From: Flaccisagitta enflata
Taxonomy: Eukaryota > Chaetognatha > Sagittoidea > Aphragmophora
NCBI GenBank assembly: GCA_965153355.1
Contig: OZ231126.1
Location: 6,696,001 to 6,760,000, forward strand
Reading direction: 5' to 3'
Length of the DNA: 64,000 nt
The translations under genes were made by a program, and so were the position numbers. The notes under the pieces are model-generated. The model saw nothing but the letters and a program-made list of their open reading frames with translations. It searched no databases and had not been told where the DNA came from. Of this stretch, positions 45,850-57,110 are shown piece after piece. How positions within the stretch are numbered: position 1 is the first letter of the stretch; each line of letters starts with the position of its first letter.

Positions 45850-46110
45850 CCTTTGTCCTCTAATTCCCCCTTCCTTCTTCTTCTCTTCTTCTTCCTCTCC
45901 TTCCTCTTTTTTCCCCCTTCTTTTTCCTACTGTACTCCCTTAAAGGAAGTTCCTTTATTTTCCCTCTTCTTCCTCTCCTTCCTTTCTTTCCCCTCTTCTT
46001 CTTCCTCTCCACCTTTCTTTCCCCTCTTCTTCTTCATCTCCTCCCTTTCTTTCCCCTCTTCTTCTTCCTCTCTCCACTTCTTCTCTCTCTTCCTACCTCT
46101 ATTTCTTCTT
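45850..46110 (+). repeat. TTCTTCCTCTCC-rich polypyrimidine tract
   Basis: Four or five imperfect repeats of TTTCTTTCCCCTCTTCTTCT. Confidence 0.8.
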
Positions 46111-46167
46111 AGGGTTTGCCGGTCTCTTCCTCTGTGATAGGGTAGAAAAGGGAGGGGGAAAGATATA

Positions 46168-46190
46168 GATAGATAGACAGACAGACAGGC

Positions 46191-46235
<45 letters not shown>
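46168..46235 (+). repeat. (GATA)n and (GACA)n
   Basis: Short GATA run and about 14 ACAG units. Confidence 0.9.
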
Positions 46236-46359
46236 TTCAGGGAGATACTGACAGACGAATTGACAGAGAGAGACTGAGGCTGGCTTTGGTACCCACGGAT
46301 ATTGGTTCTTGTTGACGCATAAAAACCCGTGTTATCAGATTAAAAACTGCTTACGCCAA

Positions 46360-46520
<161 letters not shown>

Positions 46521-47102
46521 CTGTCTCATCTCAATGACAGCTATGGACTACATTGCACCGCTTAGACTTCTTTGAAGAGTACTTTAAGAAAAAGGGCTCT
46601 TAGATCCATTGTGCCTTTGTGGCTTCGCTCCATTGATTGCGATTGCGTATAGAATGTTATGTGGCTGTCTTTGACTCATCCCCTTTTATTTCTCATGTGT
46701 CTATCTCTGTCTATTCCACTTTTATTTTTTCTGACTCCTCTGCCTCAATCACGTATATATCTTACGTGTTATGAAATGTGCAACAAAAAGTATCTTACAA
46801 AAACTTTAGAAAAATGTTATTGAAAAAAAGACTTAACATATAAAAGTAAAATAAAACATTGATGTGTCGGCTGCTTGGTCAGTTAGTCCGCCTGTCCATC
46901 CGCTCGTTGGTTTGTCCGCAACGTTATTGAGTTACAGTCCTTTTTTTTTTACATGGTGTCATGGTCTTATGGTTCATCATACATGTTCGGCTTTATCTCT
47001 CTTACTTATATCTCTGCCTCATCCACATTATTTTTTTTCTTTTTTTAACAATGCCATCTTTTGTATGAAAAAATAGATTCAAACCAATGATAAGAAAATC
47101 AC

Positions 47103-47416
47103 CAGGGGTGTATATAATTGAGTCACTTTTGATTCCCCCCCCCCTGCCTTTGATTCTCTTCCCTGCTACAGGTCGCACCGCATTTTAAAATCTATGATTT
47201 TCTTCCCCATCTAGCAGTGAAACAGTGTAGTTATGGTTCAAATAGTGTTAAATTGTGTTTTACTAATCAGTTTTTATGATTTGGTACTGCCAAAAGTTAT
47301 ATCTACCCCCAGTTTTCTTTTTTTCTGTTTTTCCCCCTTTGATTTCCTTCCCCATTTCCAAACCCTTTTCCCCCTCCCCACCGGGGGGGGGGGGAACTCA
47401 ATAATGTACACGCCTG
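47103..47416. mobile_element. hAT-like MITE with perfect 8-bp duplication
   Basis: AAAATCAC immediately precedes CAGGGGTGTATATAATTGAG and immediately follows CTCAATAATGTACACGCCTG. CAGGGGTG-type ends with an 8-bp duplication are diagnostic of hAT elements. The 314-bp interior has C runs, a G run and a second repeat (47228-47310). Confidence 0.9.
47228..47310 (+). repeat. Dispersed repeat shared with 59500-59605
   Basis: GTGTTAAATTGTGTT, TTTATGATTTGGTACTGCCA and AAAGTTAT recur inverted near 59500-59605 (TTTGACAGTACCAAATCATA). Confidence 0.65.
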
Positions 47417-47491
47417 AAAATCACATGTCAGAATGTATGTAGAGAAATCCCCATATGTGTTATTCTTCTCATTGGTTTTGTATCGACGCAG

Positions 47492-47679
47492 GTTGTGAAT
47501 CTTTATCGTGTTTTCCAACTCCACCGGCAAGTGATAAATCGAAAGTCTTTCGAGATTTACTTGAAAAAGAGTACTTTTCAAAACTCACTTCAAACTTTTT
47601 TGAGTTTACAAGCGTTGGTCCTAAGGCACCTGGGGTTAACTTGCATAAGTGTTTAACAGAGCTTACCAAAAGAGATTGA
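47492..47679 (+). CDS. Candidate terminal exon, unrecognised
   Basis: After a pyrimidine-rich run ending CGACGCAG, an open frame of ordinary composition runs to a TGA at 47677-47679. It includes SDKSKVFRDLLEKEYFSKLT and ends KCLTELTKRD. It is not a repeat translation and has no low-complexity bias, so it could be a last exon or a fragment of a decayed element. I do not recognise a family, and no upstream exon or promoter is identified. Chance is not excluded. The frame is also open upstream to an ATG at 47455, so the acceptor is only a suggestion. Confidence 0.3.
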
Positions 47680-47811
47680 CCGTACGGCACTCGGGGTTTC
47701 ATTGGCATTGAATGACATGTCAATGATTTGCAAAATTGGGATCAAGTTAGGACATTCTGATTTTCTGCACCAAACATTCGCGCTTTAAGTTGCTTGGGCT
47801 AAGCTTAAAAC

Positions 47812-48095
47812 CAGTTGTCCAATGATCAGCGATACCCGTTACCCTGCTTTGCATGAGCTGAGATAGCTGATTTTTGCTCGGAGGGGTTATATTGAAAGCA
47901 TGAGAAAGCTGATTTGAGGCCTGAGAGGGCTGATTTGAGGCTTGAGAGGGCGGATTTGATGACTGAACAAGAGACACTTTTATTGACATTTGCAAACAGA
48001 CAACAGAACGCGATTTCATTGATGTTTGTGAACAGACAAAAGCGACATTATCTATTGACATTGGTAGTTAGAGGGAGCGATACCAGCCCAGCATG
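47812..48095 (-). mobile_element. Partial B element
   Basis: CCAATGATCAGCGATACCCG and TTACCCTGCTTTGCATG match the 3' module of the copy at 62684, followed by GGCCTGAGAGGGCTGATTTG minisatellite. The 5' arm is not found. Confidence 0.55.
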
Positions 48096-48667
48096 ATTTT
48101 CTCTTTGTCAAAAATCGCTCAATTTCAATGTAATTTTTTTAAATTGAACGTAAAATAACTTGTTTAATACGTATATATGATGACAAAATATCATTTCAAT
48201 GTTTCTTAATAAGTTTGGGTCTCAGGGATTTCAATTTACACCGTGAAACAGCGATACTTGAAAGTTTTCTCAAACCTATTCTGAGCTCTAGTAATTTAGT
48301 TTATGAAAATCAAACAGAATCGGTACTTAATATGCCGTTTTAGTTCATATGTTTTTATAGCATAAACTATGTAAAATTTGTGATCGAACGCCATTGGCCG
48401 CGTCCAAATCGGCTAAGCAGATCGGCGCAGACAGCCTCGCATGAGTTAAAAAAATTAATTCAGCGTAAAATCATCAAGGTTGTTGTCATGTTTCGGCGGC
48501 GCGAAACTGCGGTTGCTACGAAAACTGATCAGAGGAAGATTTTTCTTCCTGTAAACTTTTTTAAGATAATAACTGATAAATTATATGTTTCAGCATATCA
48601 TTCGAATCGTCTTTTTATGAAGAATTCAAAAATGATAATGAATAATATTTTCTCTTAAAAGCTGTTG
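48096..48667. other. No recognised gene
   Basis: AT-rich sequence with a GC-richer patch near 48385-48530. A 92-codon frame (48380-48658) has no domain I recognise. Confidence 0.5.
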
Positions 48668-49440
48668 CAATTATGCCCACAGACATGGAAATCATGACCA
48701 CACGACCCTAAAAGCGCGACCACAGACTCGATAATCGCGACCACAAACTCGATAATTGCAACCTCAGACCCAAAAATCGCGACCACGGACTCAGTAATCG
48801 TAACCACGGATTCAGTAATTGCAACCACAGTCCATAGACACGATAATTGCAACCACAGACTCGATTATCGCGACCAAAATCTTGTAAACAGCGACCACAG
48901 ACTCGATAACCACAACCAAAGACTAGATAATTGCGACCGCATACTCGACATTGGCGACCACAGACTTGATAATCGCGACCACAGACTTGATAAACACGAT
49001 CACAGGCCATCAACGCATCCACAAATTTAATAAGGCCGGATTCACGGCCATACCAGTTGCGGACGGGTGGGCAGGGGCGGAAATGCGCGGTTTCACACTT
49101 TTCGACTTGTGCACACCGACGGACCGACAGACCGACGGACCGATGGACCGACGGACGGATGGACCGACGGACGGACGGACAAAGGCTCTTATAGAGTTGC
49201 GTGTCCGCAACTAAAAATGGCGATCACAGACTCGAAAGTCGCGACCATGTATGTATTTAAGTTATGACCACAGGCACTAAAATCACAACCACAGATTCAA
49301 AATTCGGTGCCACACACTCGAATACTATGAGCACAGACCCCAAATATCTGTCACAGACACTAGAATTGCGACCAGACTAAAAAATTGCTACCACGTATCA
49401 CAACCACAAAATCGAAAATCACACCCACACACACATAAGA
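48668..49440 (+). repeat. About 21-bp minisatellite
   Basis: Units ACCACAGACTCGATAATCGC with many variants, interrupted by an E element at 49029-49218 and resuming at 50110-50240. Confidence 0.85.
49029..49218 (+). mobile_element. E element, complete (reference copy)
   Basis: AATAAGGCCGGATTCACGGC, box GTTGCGGAC in CAGTTGCGGACGGGTGGGCA, then a GACCGACGGACC tract. CTCTTATAGAG and hairpin GTTGCGTGTCCGCAAC plus TAAAAA follow. The box is the exact reverse complement of the last hairpin arm GTCCGCAAC. Confidence 0.9.
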
Positions 49441-49733
49441 TTTGTGACCACCTGGGCCGAGCATGACACTGCGGTAAACCTCTATCCCGTTGACGTTGCG
49501 ACAACGCCATTTTCCGCCACGTGGCGTAGCGATGCAATTCATTGCAATATCGTATCGGGGACGGGACGGTATGGCCCTATGGGACGGGTCTTCAATAATC
49601 ATAAATATCTATATTTATTCGTCTGTGGTTACAACTTCAAGAATACACTAGACAACCTCACATTCTTAAGAAGAACATACCGCTTGCCAGACTGATGGAG
49701 AGACAGACAGACAGACAAGGAGATGTAAGCAGG

Positions 49734-49736
<3 letters not shown>
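49441..49736. other. No recognised gene
   Basis: Slightly GC-richer sequence with no supported feature. Confidence 0.5.

Positions 49737-49802
<66 letters not shown>
49737..49802 (+). repeat. (GA)n
   Basis: About 32 GA units. Confidence 0.95.
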
Positions 49803-49803
<1 letters not shown>

Positions 49804-49900
49804 AGTCGGTCGTGGTGATCGAGTCGAAAGGTGGGAAAACACGCATTTCCGCCCTGCCCACCCGTCCGCGACTGGTATTGGCCATGTATCGGCCTTGTTT
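49803..49900 (-). mobile_element. E element, 5' part
   Basis: GATCGAGTCGAAAGGTGGG..., GCCCACCCGTCCGCGACTGG, CATGTATCGGCCTTGTTT. The hairpin side is replaced by the GA tract. Confidence 0.65.
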
Positions 49901-50109
49901 CTTCTTCATTCCTTCTTTTTTCCCTTTTTCTTTTTCTTCTTTTTTTTTCTTTTCATCGTTTTTTCTTTTTCTTCTTTTTTTTTCTTCTTCTTTCTCATCT
50001 TCTTCTCAATACCGTTACCGTCACGGCCAAGCAGCCCATTATCGTTTTAGGGCGACCCTGCCCTTTTTTCGCGACCGGAACGAACTTCCGGTTTGACGCT
50101 CGGGCCAGG

Positions 50110-50280
50110 TGACCACAGACTCAAAATTCATAACCACAGACTCATAATTCAAGAAAACAGACTCAGAACTTGTGAATACAGACACAATATTCACGACCAC
50201 AGACTTTTATAACGGCAGACTCAAAATTTGTGATTGACGACCAACAAAGTGGGTCGTAGAGTCGTGTAGCATGCGACAAA
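50110..50280 (+). mobile_element. A element 3' end with ACCACAGACTC core
   Basis: The minisatellite runs into GACCAACAAAGTGGGTCGTA and hairpin GTCGTGTAGCATGCGAC then AAA. The 5' end of this large element could not be located. Confidence 0.55.
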
Positions 50281-50456
50281 CAAGGCCTGATACACGGCTC
50301 CCAAAGTCGCATGTGGGCGGGCAGGGGCAGTGAAAAATATAGTTGACAAAGCATTTAGGCTGAAGCGGTAACGCGGAAACCGCCCATAGACGCCAAAAAA
50401 GCCTGACAGGCTGATGGACGGACATAGCGGGGTATAGTCGCGTAGCGCGCGACTCA
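50281..50456 (+). mobile_element. A element, complete, in tandem with previous
   Basis: AACAAGGCCTGATACACGGC starts directly at the preceding hairpin; GTCGCATGTGGGCGGGCAGG; ends hairpin GTCGCGTAGCGCGCGAC then TCAAAA. Confidence 0.8.
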
Positions 50457-50526
50457 AAAGGAGGAAATTGAAAAACGTGATGGATGTTCTGATGGACGGA
50501 GCAAAAAACAGCTTATAGTGTGGCAT

Positions 50527-51021
50527 TTGGGTGCTTCACACAGCAAAGGTCGGGTTTGTTTTGCACACTTTAGTCTTTATTCAAATTTTGAGAATGTTAC
50601 CATTTTTTTTATAAAAAATTATTTATCTTTTATTTTTTAGAAAATTGTTTTAATGACCTAATCTGCGTAATACAGTGGGATAAAACGATATGCTGACATT
50701 GTTTGAATTAATTTTCACAAATTTTTAATTTTTATAAAATTGTTACTCTGCCTTTTCATAAGATTTTCATAGCTTATGTTCTGATATTGGGGTTTATTTC
50801 TACAAACATCATGATATCCTCAAACAAATAATTGTCTTTCATTGTGACAAATTACACAGGATTTTGCTGATTTCTGGGGAATCTTTGAGAACGTGAAGTC
50901 CAAAACAAAGACAGATAATGAAAAAATTTAAAAAAAAAAATAGTCATCTTTGTGATTTTTGCTCCTCCATATTGCCTAAGTAAGGTGGATTCTCCCAACT
51001 TCTGTTATGTGAAGCACCCAA
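50527..51021. mobile_element. MITE with perfect 9-bp duplication
   Basis: GTGTGGCAT at 50518-50526 and 51022-51030 flanks ends TTGGGTGCTTCACA and TGTGAAGCACCCAA. A 9-bp duplication is usual for Mutator-like elements. The 495-bp interior is AT-rich and non-coding. The inverted ends are short (14 bp), so superfamily is uncertain but an insertion is clear. Confidence 0.85.
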
Positions 51022-51032
51022 GTGTGGCATAG

Positions 51033-51033
<1 letters not shown>

Positions 51034-51092
<59 letters not shown>
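51034..51092 (+). repeat. (GA)n
   Basis: About 29 GA units beside the 9-bp duplication. Confidence 0.95.
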
Positions 51093-51094
<2 letters not shown>

Positions 51095-51173
51095 GTAAGC
51101 GTAAGGACCAGATGTCACTAAGATTTCGTAATTTGTTCGTCTTGAGGCTTTGCGGACCTACTCAGAGACATTT

Positions 51174-51271
51174 GCTATGGCCTCACTGCTCCTGCCCAAG
51201 TGATCAAGTGATCTCAAATGCGGCCCCTGCCCACCCGCACGCGACTGGGTAGCCGTGTATCGGGCCTTGTT
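51174..51271 (-). mobile_element. A element, 5' half
   Basis: GCTATGGCCTCACTGCTCCT, CGCACGCGACTGGGTAGCC, TGTATCGGGCCTTGTT. The hairpin half is missing. Confidence 0.75.
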
Positions 51272-51434
51272 GACATATTAAATAGGAATATGGTCTTCTT
51301 TCTCTTATTTGTAAATTGAGCATCTCGATCAAGCGATTGCGTCCTTGGACAAAATTGATAGGATAAGTATAAATTTGATAGTTCTCTTTCATATGGTGTC
51401 AAGCAGAGTGCTCTACGACAAAATATTTTTTAAG

Positions 51435-51439
<5 letters not shown>

Positions 51440-51478
<39 letters not shown>

Positions 51479-51576
51479 CGGATGGAGGGAAAGACGGATG
51501 GACGGACCAACAGACGGACTGATAGACGGACAGAGCAATGGACGGACAAAGCCTCTTATAGAGATACAAAGGCGCT
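51440..51576 (+). mobile_element. (GA)n plus C-type 3' end
   Basis: GA tract to 51475, then GATGGACGGATGG and GGACAAAGCC, CTCTTATAGAG, GATACAAAGGCGCTTC and TAAAAA. The hairpin is eroded. Confidence 0.55.
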
Positions 51577-52320
51577 TCTAAAAATAGACAAAGCAATCTT
51601 GGTGTTTTACTATGTTTAAGGCTGGTTAATTGAGCTATAATGGGCTAATTAGTGTCATTCTTGCCATATAATATGCTCAGCATTGGCTTGTAAGGGTACA
51701 GCAAAACTCTATAAGTAATTCTGTACACCGTTTTACCATAGTTGAGGCTCGATTAGGGTGTATGAGGAAGTAAACACAAGCTTAGCAAGAATACCCATAG
51801 AAGAATGTGGTAATTACTTGAAATGGGCAAATTATAAGTTTTGGGGTGTTTTTTGCTCCAAGGAACCTGAATAAGCTGATAGAGGAGCAACTTACCCAGT
51901 GTGCTAAACCACAAAAGATATAAAACACAAACAACGGTGACAAAAACATGCTTTAATAATGAAAAAATGAGATTTTTCACATATTTGCATTTTTTTTGTC
52001 TTTATCTATCTTTAAACGGACATAACTTTTAAACGGCTGGGCCGATTTAGTCGCGCAAAAAAAGGATAGACGCACCTTGAAAAACTCTACATTTTGGTCA
52101 CCAATTTTTCCTAAATCCGTCAAAAAACGACTGAGTTATGATCGTTTGAATGGAAAAGATCACCTGACAAAAAACTTTATGTGGACTAGGGCTGAATTTG
52201 ATGATGTTTGCGCCCCTTGGAGGTCAGCCAATGGGCCAAATTTGTGTTAAATTATCTTACCAAGCATAAATGTAGACATTAGAATAACAAACTCAACTTT
52301 TTGACGATTTTTGATTTTTC
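51577..52320. other. No recognised gene
   Basis: AT-rich sequence; no supported terminus or frame. Confidence 0.5.
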
Positions 52321-52559
52321 ACTCCCCCTCACTAACATTGGTGAACAGACAAGAGAGAGACATTTCTATTGACATTGGTTAACAGACAAAAGAGAGACAT
52401 TTCTTACAGTGATTGGGCGTCTTTTCCGGAGGGAATCCATTCAAAGCAATGGGAACCATTCTTGGATCAAAAGGGCAAAAAGGTGGTGCACTCTTCTATC
52501 CGTATTCTTCTTCTTCTTCTTTTTTTTTCAAAAGGGATACTGTCTCCTTTTATCTCCTC

Positions 52560-52751
52560 TCTCTGTTTCTGTCATCGTCTCTGACTCTAACTCAGCACGT
52601 CTGTCCATGTCTGCTCCTGTGTGTCTGTCTTTCTCTGTCTGTCTGCCTAGCTCTCTGTCCATCTGCCTTTCTGTCTGTCCGTCTTCCAGACTCAGTCTCT
52701 CTGTCTGTTTATCAATCAGTCTGTCTGTCGATTTATCAGCCTGTCTGAATT

Positions 52752-52839
<88 letters not shown>
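52560..52839 (+). repeat. (CTGT)n grading into (CT)n
   Basis: CTGTCTGTCT-type tract with variants to about 52750, then about 44 pure CT units. Confidence 0.95.
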
Positions 52840-52842
<3 letters not shown>

Positions 52843-52907
52843 GAATTTCTTCATTTCTTTCCTCTCCAAAAGTATTAAAGCTCTCTCTCTCTCTTTTCCT
52901 TTTCTTT

Positions 52908-53095
52908 TTTGGTTGCGGACACGTACACGCAACTGAATCGGAGGCTATGTCCATCTGTCGGTCTTTCCTAGGTCCATCTGTCAGTCCGTGATGATCGAGT
53001 TGAAAAGTGTGAAAATGCATATTTTCGCCATTGCTTCTTTCCCCCTCCCCCTTCCCGTCCGCAACGATGTTGTAATCCCAAGTTACTTGATTTTC
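52908..53095 (-). mobile_element. E element, degenerate
   Basis: GGTTGCGGACACGTACACGC hairpin side, GGTCTTTCCTAGGTCC, GATGATCGAGTTGAAAAG, then CCCGTCCGCAACGATGTTG. The AACAAGG end is lost. Confidence 0.6.
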
Positions 53096-53145
53096 TCTAC
53101 TCTCTTCTTTTCTTTTCTTTTCCTCCCTTCCTTCTGCTTCTTTTA

Positions 53146-53285
53146 AGATGCGTCATTGCATCAATATAAGAGGGTCTCTCTGTTCAACCGTCCATCTTTC
53201 AGTATGTCTATATTTCCATCTGTCTCTCCATCGTGCATGTTTGAAATCATGCAGATGACGCATCGAGTTGGCCAGACGGGCTTGT
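53146..53285 (-). mobile_element. C-type element, complete, short
   Basis: AGATGCGTCATTGCATC hairpin, AATATAAGAGGGTCTCTC, ...GATGACGCATCGAGTTGGCC, GACGGGCTTGT. At 140 bp it is the shortest C copy. Confidence 0.7.
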
Positions 53286-53307
53286 AAAAAATCTCTTTCT
53301 TTCTATC

Positions 53308-53710
53308 TTTTAAGTACCGTGCACGCAACTCTACACATTGCTATGTCGGTCAGTTCATCTGTCCATCCCTCTTTTGGCCTGACCCTCTGTCGGTCTGTCC
53401 CTAACATGTTTATGAGTTCTTTAGGTTAAATAATTTGTTTTCAATGAAAGGATGGAAGAATGGAAGGACCGAAGGAAAAATTGAAGGAAAGAAGGGAGGG
53501 AGGAAGGAAAGAAGGAAAGAAGGAAGGAAAGAAGGGAGGAAGGAAGGGAGGTAGAAAGGGAGGAATGAAGAAAGGAAGGAAGGAAGGAAGGAAGGAAGGA
53601 AGGAAGGAAGGAAGGAAGGAAGGAAGGAAGGAAGGAAGGAAGGGGTATGTATGAAGTTGTGTGTATAATTGTAAAACGGAGCACGCGACTGTTGGCCTGT
53701 TGGGCTTTTT
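53308..53710 (-). mobile_element. A element with (GGAA)n core
   Basis: AAGTACCGTGCACGCAACTC hairpin side, GCTATGTCGGTCAG, a purine GGAA array (53445-53643), then GCACGCGACTGTTGGCCTG and TTGGGCTTT. Confidence 0.65.
53445..53643 (+). repeat. (GGAA)n
   Basis: Imperfect then perfect GGAA units. Confidence 0.95.
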
Positions 53711-53913
53711 TTTTCTATGTCTCTGTCTCGTTTCTTTCCTCCCACCCGAGCCAAGTCTTTGGCGGTGAAGAAGAAGATAAGAATCCATTCTTTCTTTAAT
53801 TCTGCGAGAGTTGTTTGGCGAAGTTCGCGCTAATAACTCAAGAGGTCACTCGGATGCGATAAGACGGAGAAGAGACGGCGTGGAGACGGGTAAAAACAAA
53901 AGGGAAATTTGGA

Positions 53914-53915
<2 letters not shown>

Positions 53916-54012
<97 letters not shown>

Positions 54013-54066
54013 CTAGAGCGAGAGCGAGAGCGAGAGAGAGAGAGAGAAAGAAAGAAAGAAAGAAAG
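53916..54066 (+). repeat. (GA)n, GAGAGC and GAAA
   Basis: Pure GA to about 54005, then GAGAGC and AAAG units. Confidence 0.95.
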
Positions 54067-54132
54067 AGTGATTCAGACGTAGAAACAGTGATAAAGGCAG
54101 ACAAAATGACAGGTAGACAAATAGAAAAATAG

Positions 54133-54312
54133 ACATGAAGACATAAAGACATAAAGACATAAAGACATAAAGACATAAAGACATAAAGACATAAAGTCAT
54201 AAAGACATAAATACATAAAGACACAAAGACATAAAGACATAAAGACATAAAGACACAAAGGCATAAAACAAAAAGACATAAAGACATAAAGACATGAAAA
54301 CATAAAGACCGA
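54133..54312 (+). repeat. 10-bp minisatellite (GACATAAA)n
   Basis: About eighteen units AAAGACATAA; the minus-strand frame MSLCLYVF is the repeat. Confidence 0.95.
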
Positions 54313-54577
54313 TCATGTAGAGACGTGCAAGTGTACGGACATTAAGACTAATGAGTCACTAGAGATGTAAAGACGAAAAGACATTAAGACAGTAGGACAA
54401 AACCGGACAATCAGGAAGAGACCGAGGCAGAAAATCTACGACAGCATTGAGATAAGAGAGAAGGCGCGAAGATAAGAGAAATCGGCACAGGATGGTTGGA
54501 GGCAGGTGAAGAGAGTTAAAGAGAAGGTTGGTTGGAGGCAGGTAAAGAGAGTGGATAGACTAGTTAAAGAGAAAAAC

Positions 54578-54790
54578 AACAAGGCCAAATACATCACGAC
54601 CCTAGTCGCGTGCCGGGGGTTAGTTCTAGTGTTACAGACTGACGGATGAACGGACGGATGGAAGGAGAGACAAATGGATGGATGAACACATGGGTGGATG
54701 AATGGGTAGATGGATAGATGGATGGATGGACAAACAGACAGACTGATCGACCTACAGAGCTGTTTACGGAGTCGTGGTTTCGCGACTAAA
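54578..54790 (+). mobile_element. A element, complete
   Basis: AACAAGGCCAAATACATCAC, TAGTCGCGTGCCGGGGG, a GGATGGATGG tract (54635-54735), then GGAGTCGTGGTTTCGCGAC and TAAAAA. Confidence 0.75.
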
Positions 54791-54832
54791 AAAGCCCAAA
54801 AAAGACAAAAACGGTTTTGGCACAGGCTGGTC

Positions 54833-54840
<8 letters not shown>

Positions 54841-54881
<41 letters not shown>
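54841..54881 (+). repeat. (GA)n
   Basis: About 20 GA units. Confidence 0.95.
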
Positions 54882-55540
54882 GGAAGTGAGAAGAGTAAAT
54901 GAGTAGAAAACAGGCTGAGTATCGATAAAGAAAAAGAAAGAAAAAAAATTGTTGCATAATTATGCATATATGAATTTACATAATAATCGGATGTAGTCTA
55001 ACAATTAATCATTCAATAACAATTTTGAAATGATCTATGTTTGTCGACCATGATCCCGACACCTTAGATTCTTCACCCTAAGGCCTATAAGTCATTATCC
55101 TATGGAATTTGAAACAACATTGCCCTTATAATGCACCTTTGACCCTGATTATCCTTAAAATAGGCTAGTTGGACGAAAGAAGAGAAAATGGTCAAAAACG
55201 ACATATGTCGTATGGATTGGCTTGTAATAACATCAACATTATCAAAAAACACAAATTTTGTTCTTATAGACCGTTTTCAGATCAGCAAAATCACTTAAAC
55301 CAGCCAAAATCTACTAGGCCTTTCCTGGCACTTTTTTCTTGTTAATCAAACATTTAATATAGGGTGTAAAAATAGATCATTCTGCCAAAATTTGACAATG
55401 GAACCTTCCATATTCCTTTTTTCAACAATTTTACTTCAAATAGCGCCAGTCAAAATGCTCTAGAGCTGCTATTTCCTCCATTACACTGGTGTATATCCAT
55501 GCCTATGGCAAATTGTACATCGGATGAGGCTTTCAAAGAT
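54882..55540. other. No recognised gene
   Basis: AT-rich sequence without supported features. Confidence 0.5.
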
Positions 55541-55544
55541 CAAA

Positions 55545-55960
55545 ACAAGACTTGATACACCACCAATAACTAGTTGCTTTCCAGTGGGCAGGAGCAATAA
55601 CACAATTGAGCAGGGGCAGTTTTGAAACAAGTAGAAGCACTTATGTGGGTGGGCGAGGGCTGAAATGAGGCTTGGCAGGGGCAGTTGTACTAAGTAATCC
55701 ACATTTTGGCCCAATTTTGCATTATGCATATAAGTTAATGTTACCTGCCTATGGACCTACAAAAAAACGTCAGTGAAAGCACAGACTTGATTTATCAAGC
55801 ATTTGGGCAGGGGCAGTCATGCAGAAACTCCACTTTAAACAGTTTTACAAAGGGGTATTTAGAGTTGAGAGCAGGTAACTAGTAATTTGCAAGTGGGCAG
55901 AGCTGTAATGGGAATGGGAAGGGAAGGGGCAGTGATGTGGGTTGATGGGGATTTAACTGA
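55545..55960 (+). repeat. Dispersed GCAGGGGCAGT blocks
   Basis: GGGCAGGAGC, GCAGGGGCAGTT, GGGCGAGGGC, GGCAGGGGCAGT and similar recur irregularly. The same GGGCAGGGGC box occurs near the 5' end of A and E elements. Confidence 0.45.
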
Positions 55961-56253
55961 ATGTGGGCAATGGTCATAATACTCTGAGATAACTATCTTT
56001 CCCAATTTTGACTCCTCTAAAAATTGGAGTTACCTTTCTTTTGACATATCTTTCTATAGGACCTTCCAAAGGGACCTTCCTATGGGTCGACAGGCGTAAT
56101 CTTTTATATTTTCTTAGCAATTGACTAAAAGTGGCGTTTTTTGACCGTTTTTGTTTGCATCATTGCATCTTTAGAAGAGGTTCTCTGAGCTCTATCCATA
56201 GGTTGGTGTGTAGATCCATTGGCATTGAGCCTCATCAGATTTTTGCATTTTTA

Positions 56254-56440
56254 GTTGCAAACTTGCAACAGTAAAAGGCTTTGTCAGTTTGTATGTTTAT
56301 CTGTCCATTCGCCCATTCTTCTGTCTTTCCATCTGTCAAACGGTCAGTATGTATATCAGTCAAACCGTTGGTATGTCTGTCAGTCCATGATGCTCAATTC
56401 AAAAGTGTGAATATGGGCATTTAAGATGCTGCATCTGCAA
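56254..56440 (-). mobile_element. E element, hairpin half
   Basis: AGTTGCAAACTTGCAAC, AGTAAAAGGCTTTGTCAG, a GTCAGTATGTC tract, GATGCTCAATTCAAAAG, then ATCTGCAATG where a GT tract begins. Confidence 0.6.
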
Positions 56441-56785
56441 TGTGTGTGTGTGTGCGTGTGTGTGTGTTTGTGTGTGTTGTCGAGAATGAGGACTGGCCAT
56501 ATCCTAACACTGAGGAATTTGTTATCTATTCTTATATCAATAACCCCTTCCTCCTCCTCCTTATTCTCCTTCTTTCTGGTTTGAATTTCTCAGATGTCAG
56601 TTGTTCAGAGCACCGTAAGCATATGGTTACTCAGAGCCTCTCCTGGATATTTCTGTCTGTCTATCCCTGCGTTAGGTGAAGAGACAGGACAGAATATGAT
56701 GGAGGATAGAAGCTAAGAAGCTTTCTCTTAGTATTGTCGTCATTCCGCCTATTAGAGCTAAGAGCCAGTCGCCTCTTGTCCTCAA

Positions 56786-56895
<110 letters not shown>

Positions 56896-57065
56896 AAAAA
56901 TGATGATGATAAGTGAGACCGCAAAAAGCTTGCCCAGTATGACTTCTCACCTAACTTTGATTCTATTTTATCCAAGAGACCATTATACTGTTTTAGGTCT
57001 AGCTTTTTTCAGCGTCATTTCAAAAAATTTCTGGAACCAGATTTGGATTCCCCAGGCAATACTTA

Positions 57066-57110
57066 ACAAGGCCAACCCAAGTCGCTCGCGTTACAAAGCA
57101 ATTTTTTAGC
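57066..57110 (+). mobile_element. A-type 5' fragment
   Basis: AACAAGGCCAACCCAAGTCG then CTCGCGTTAC; no hairpin end nearby. Confidence 0.45.

Noticed and set aside
48380-48658. 92-codon frame as a gene
   Set aside because: No recognisable domain, no splice or promoter evidence, and length within chance expectation.
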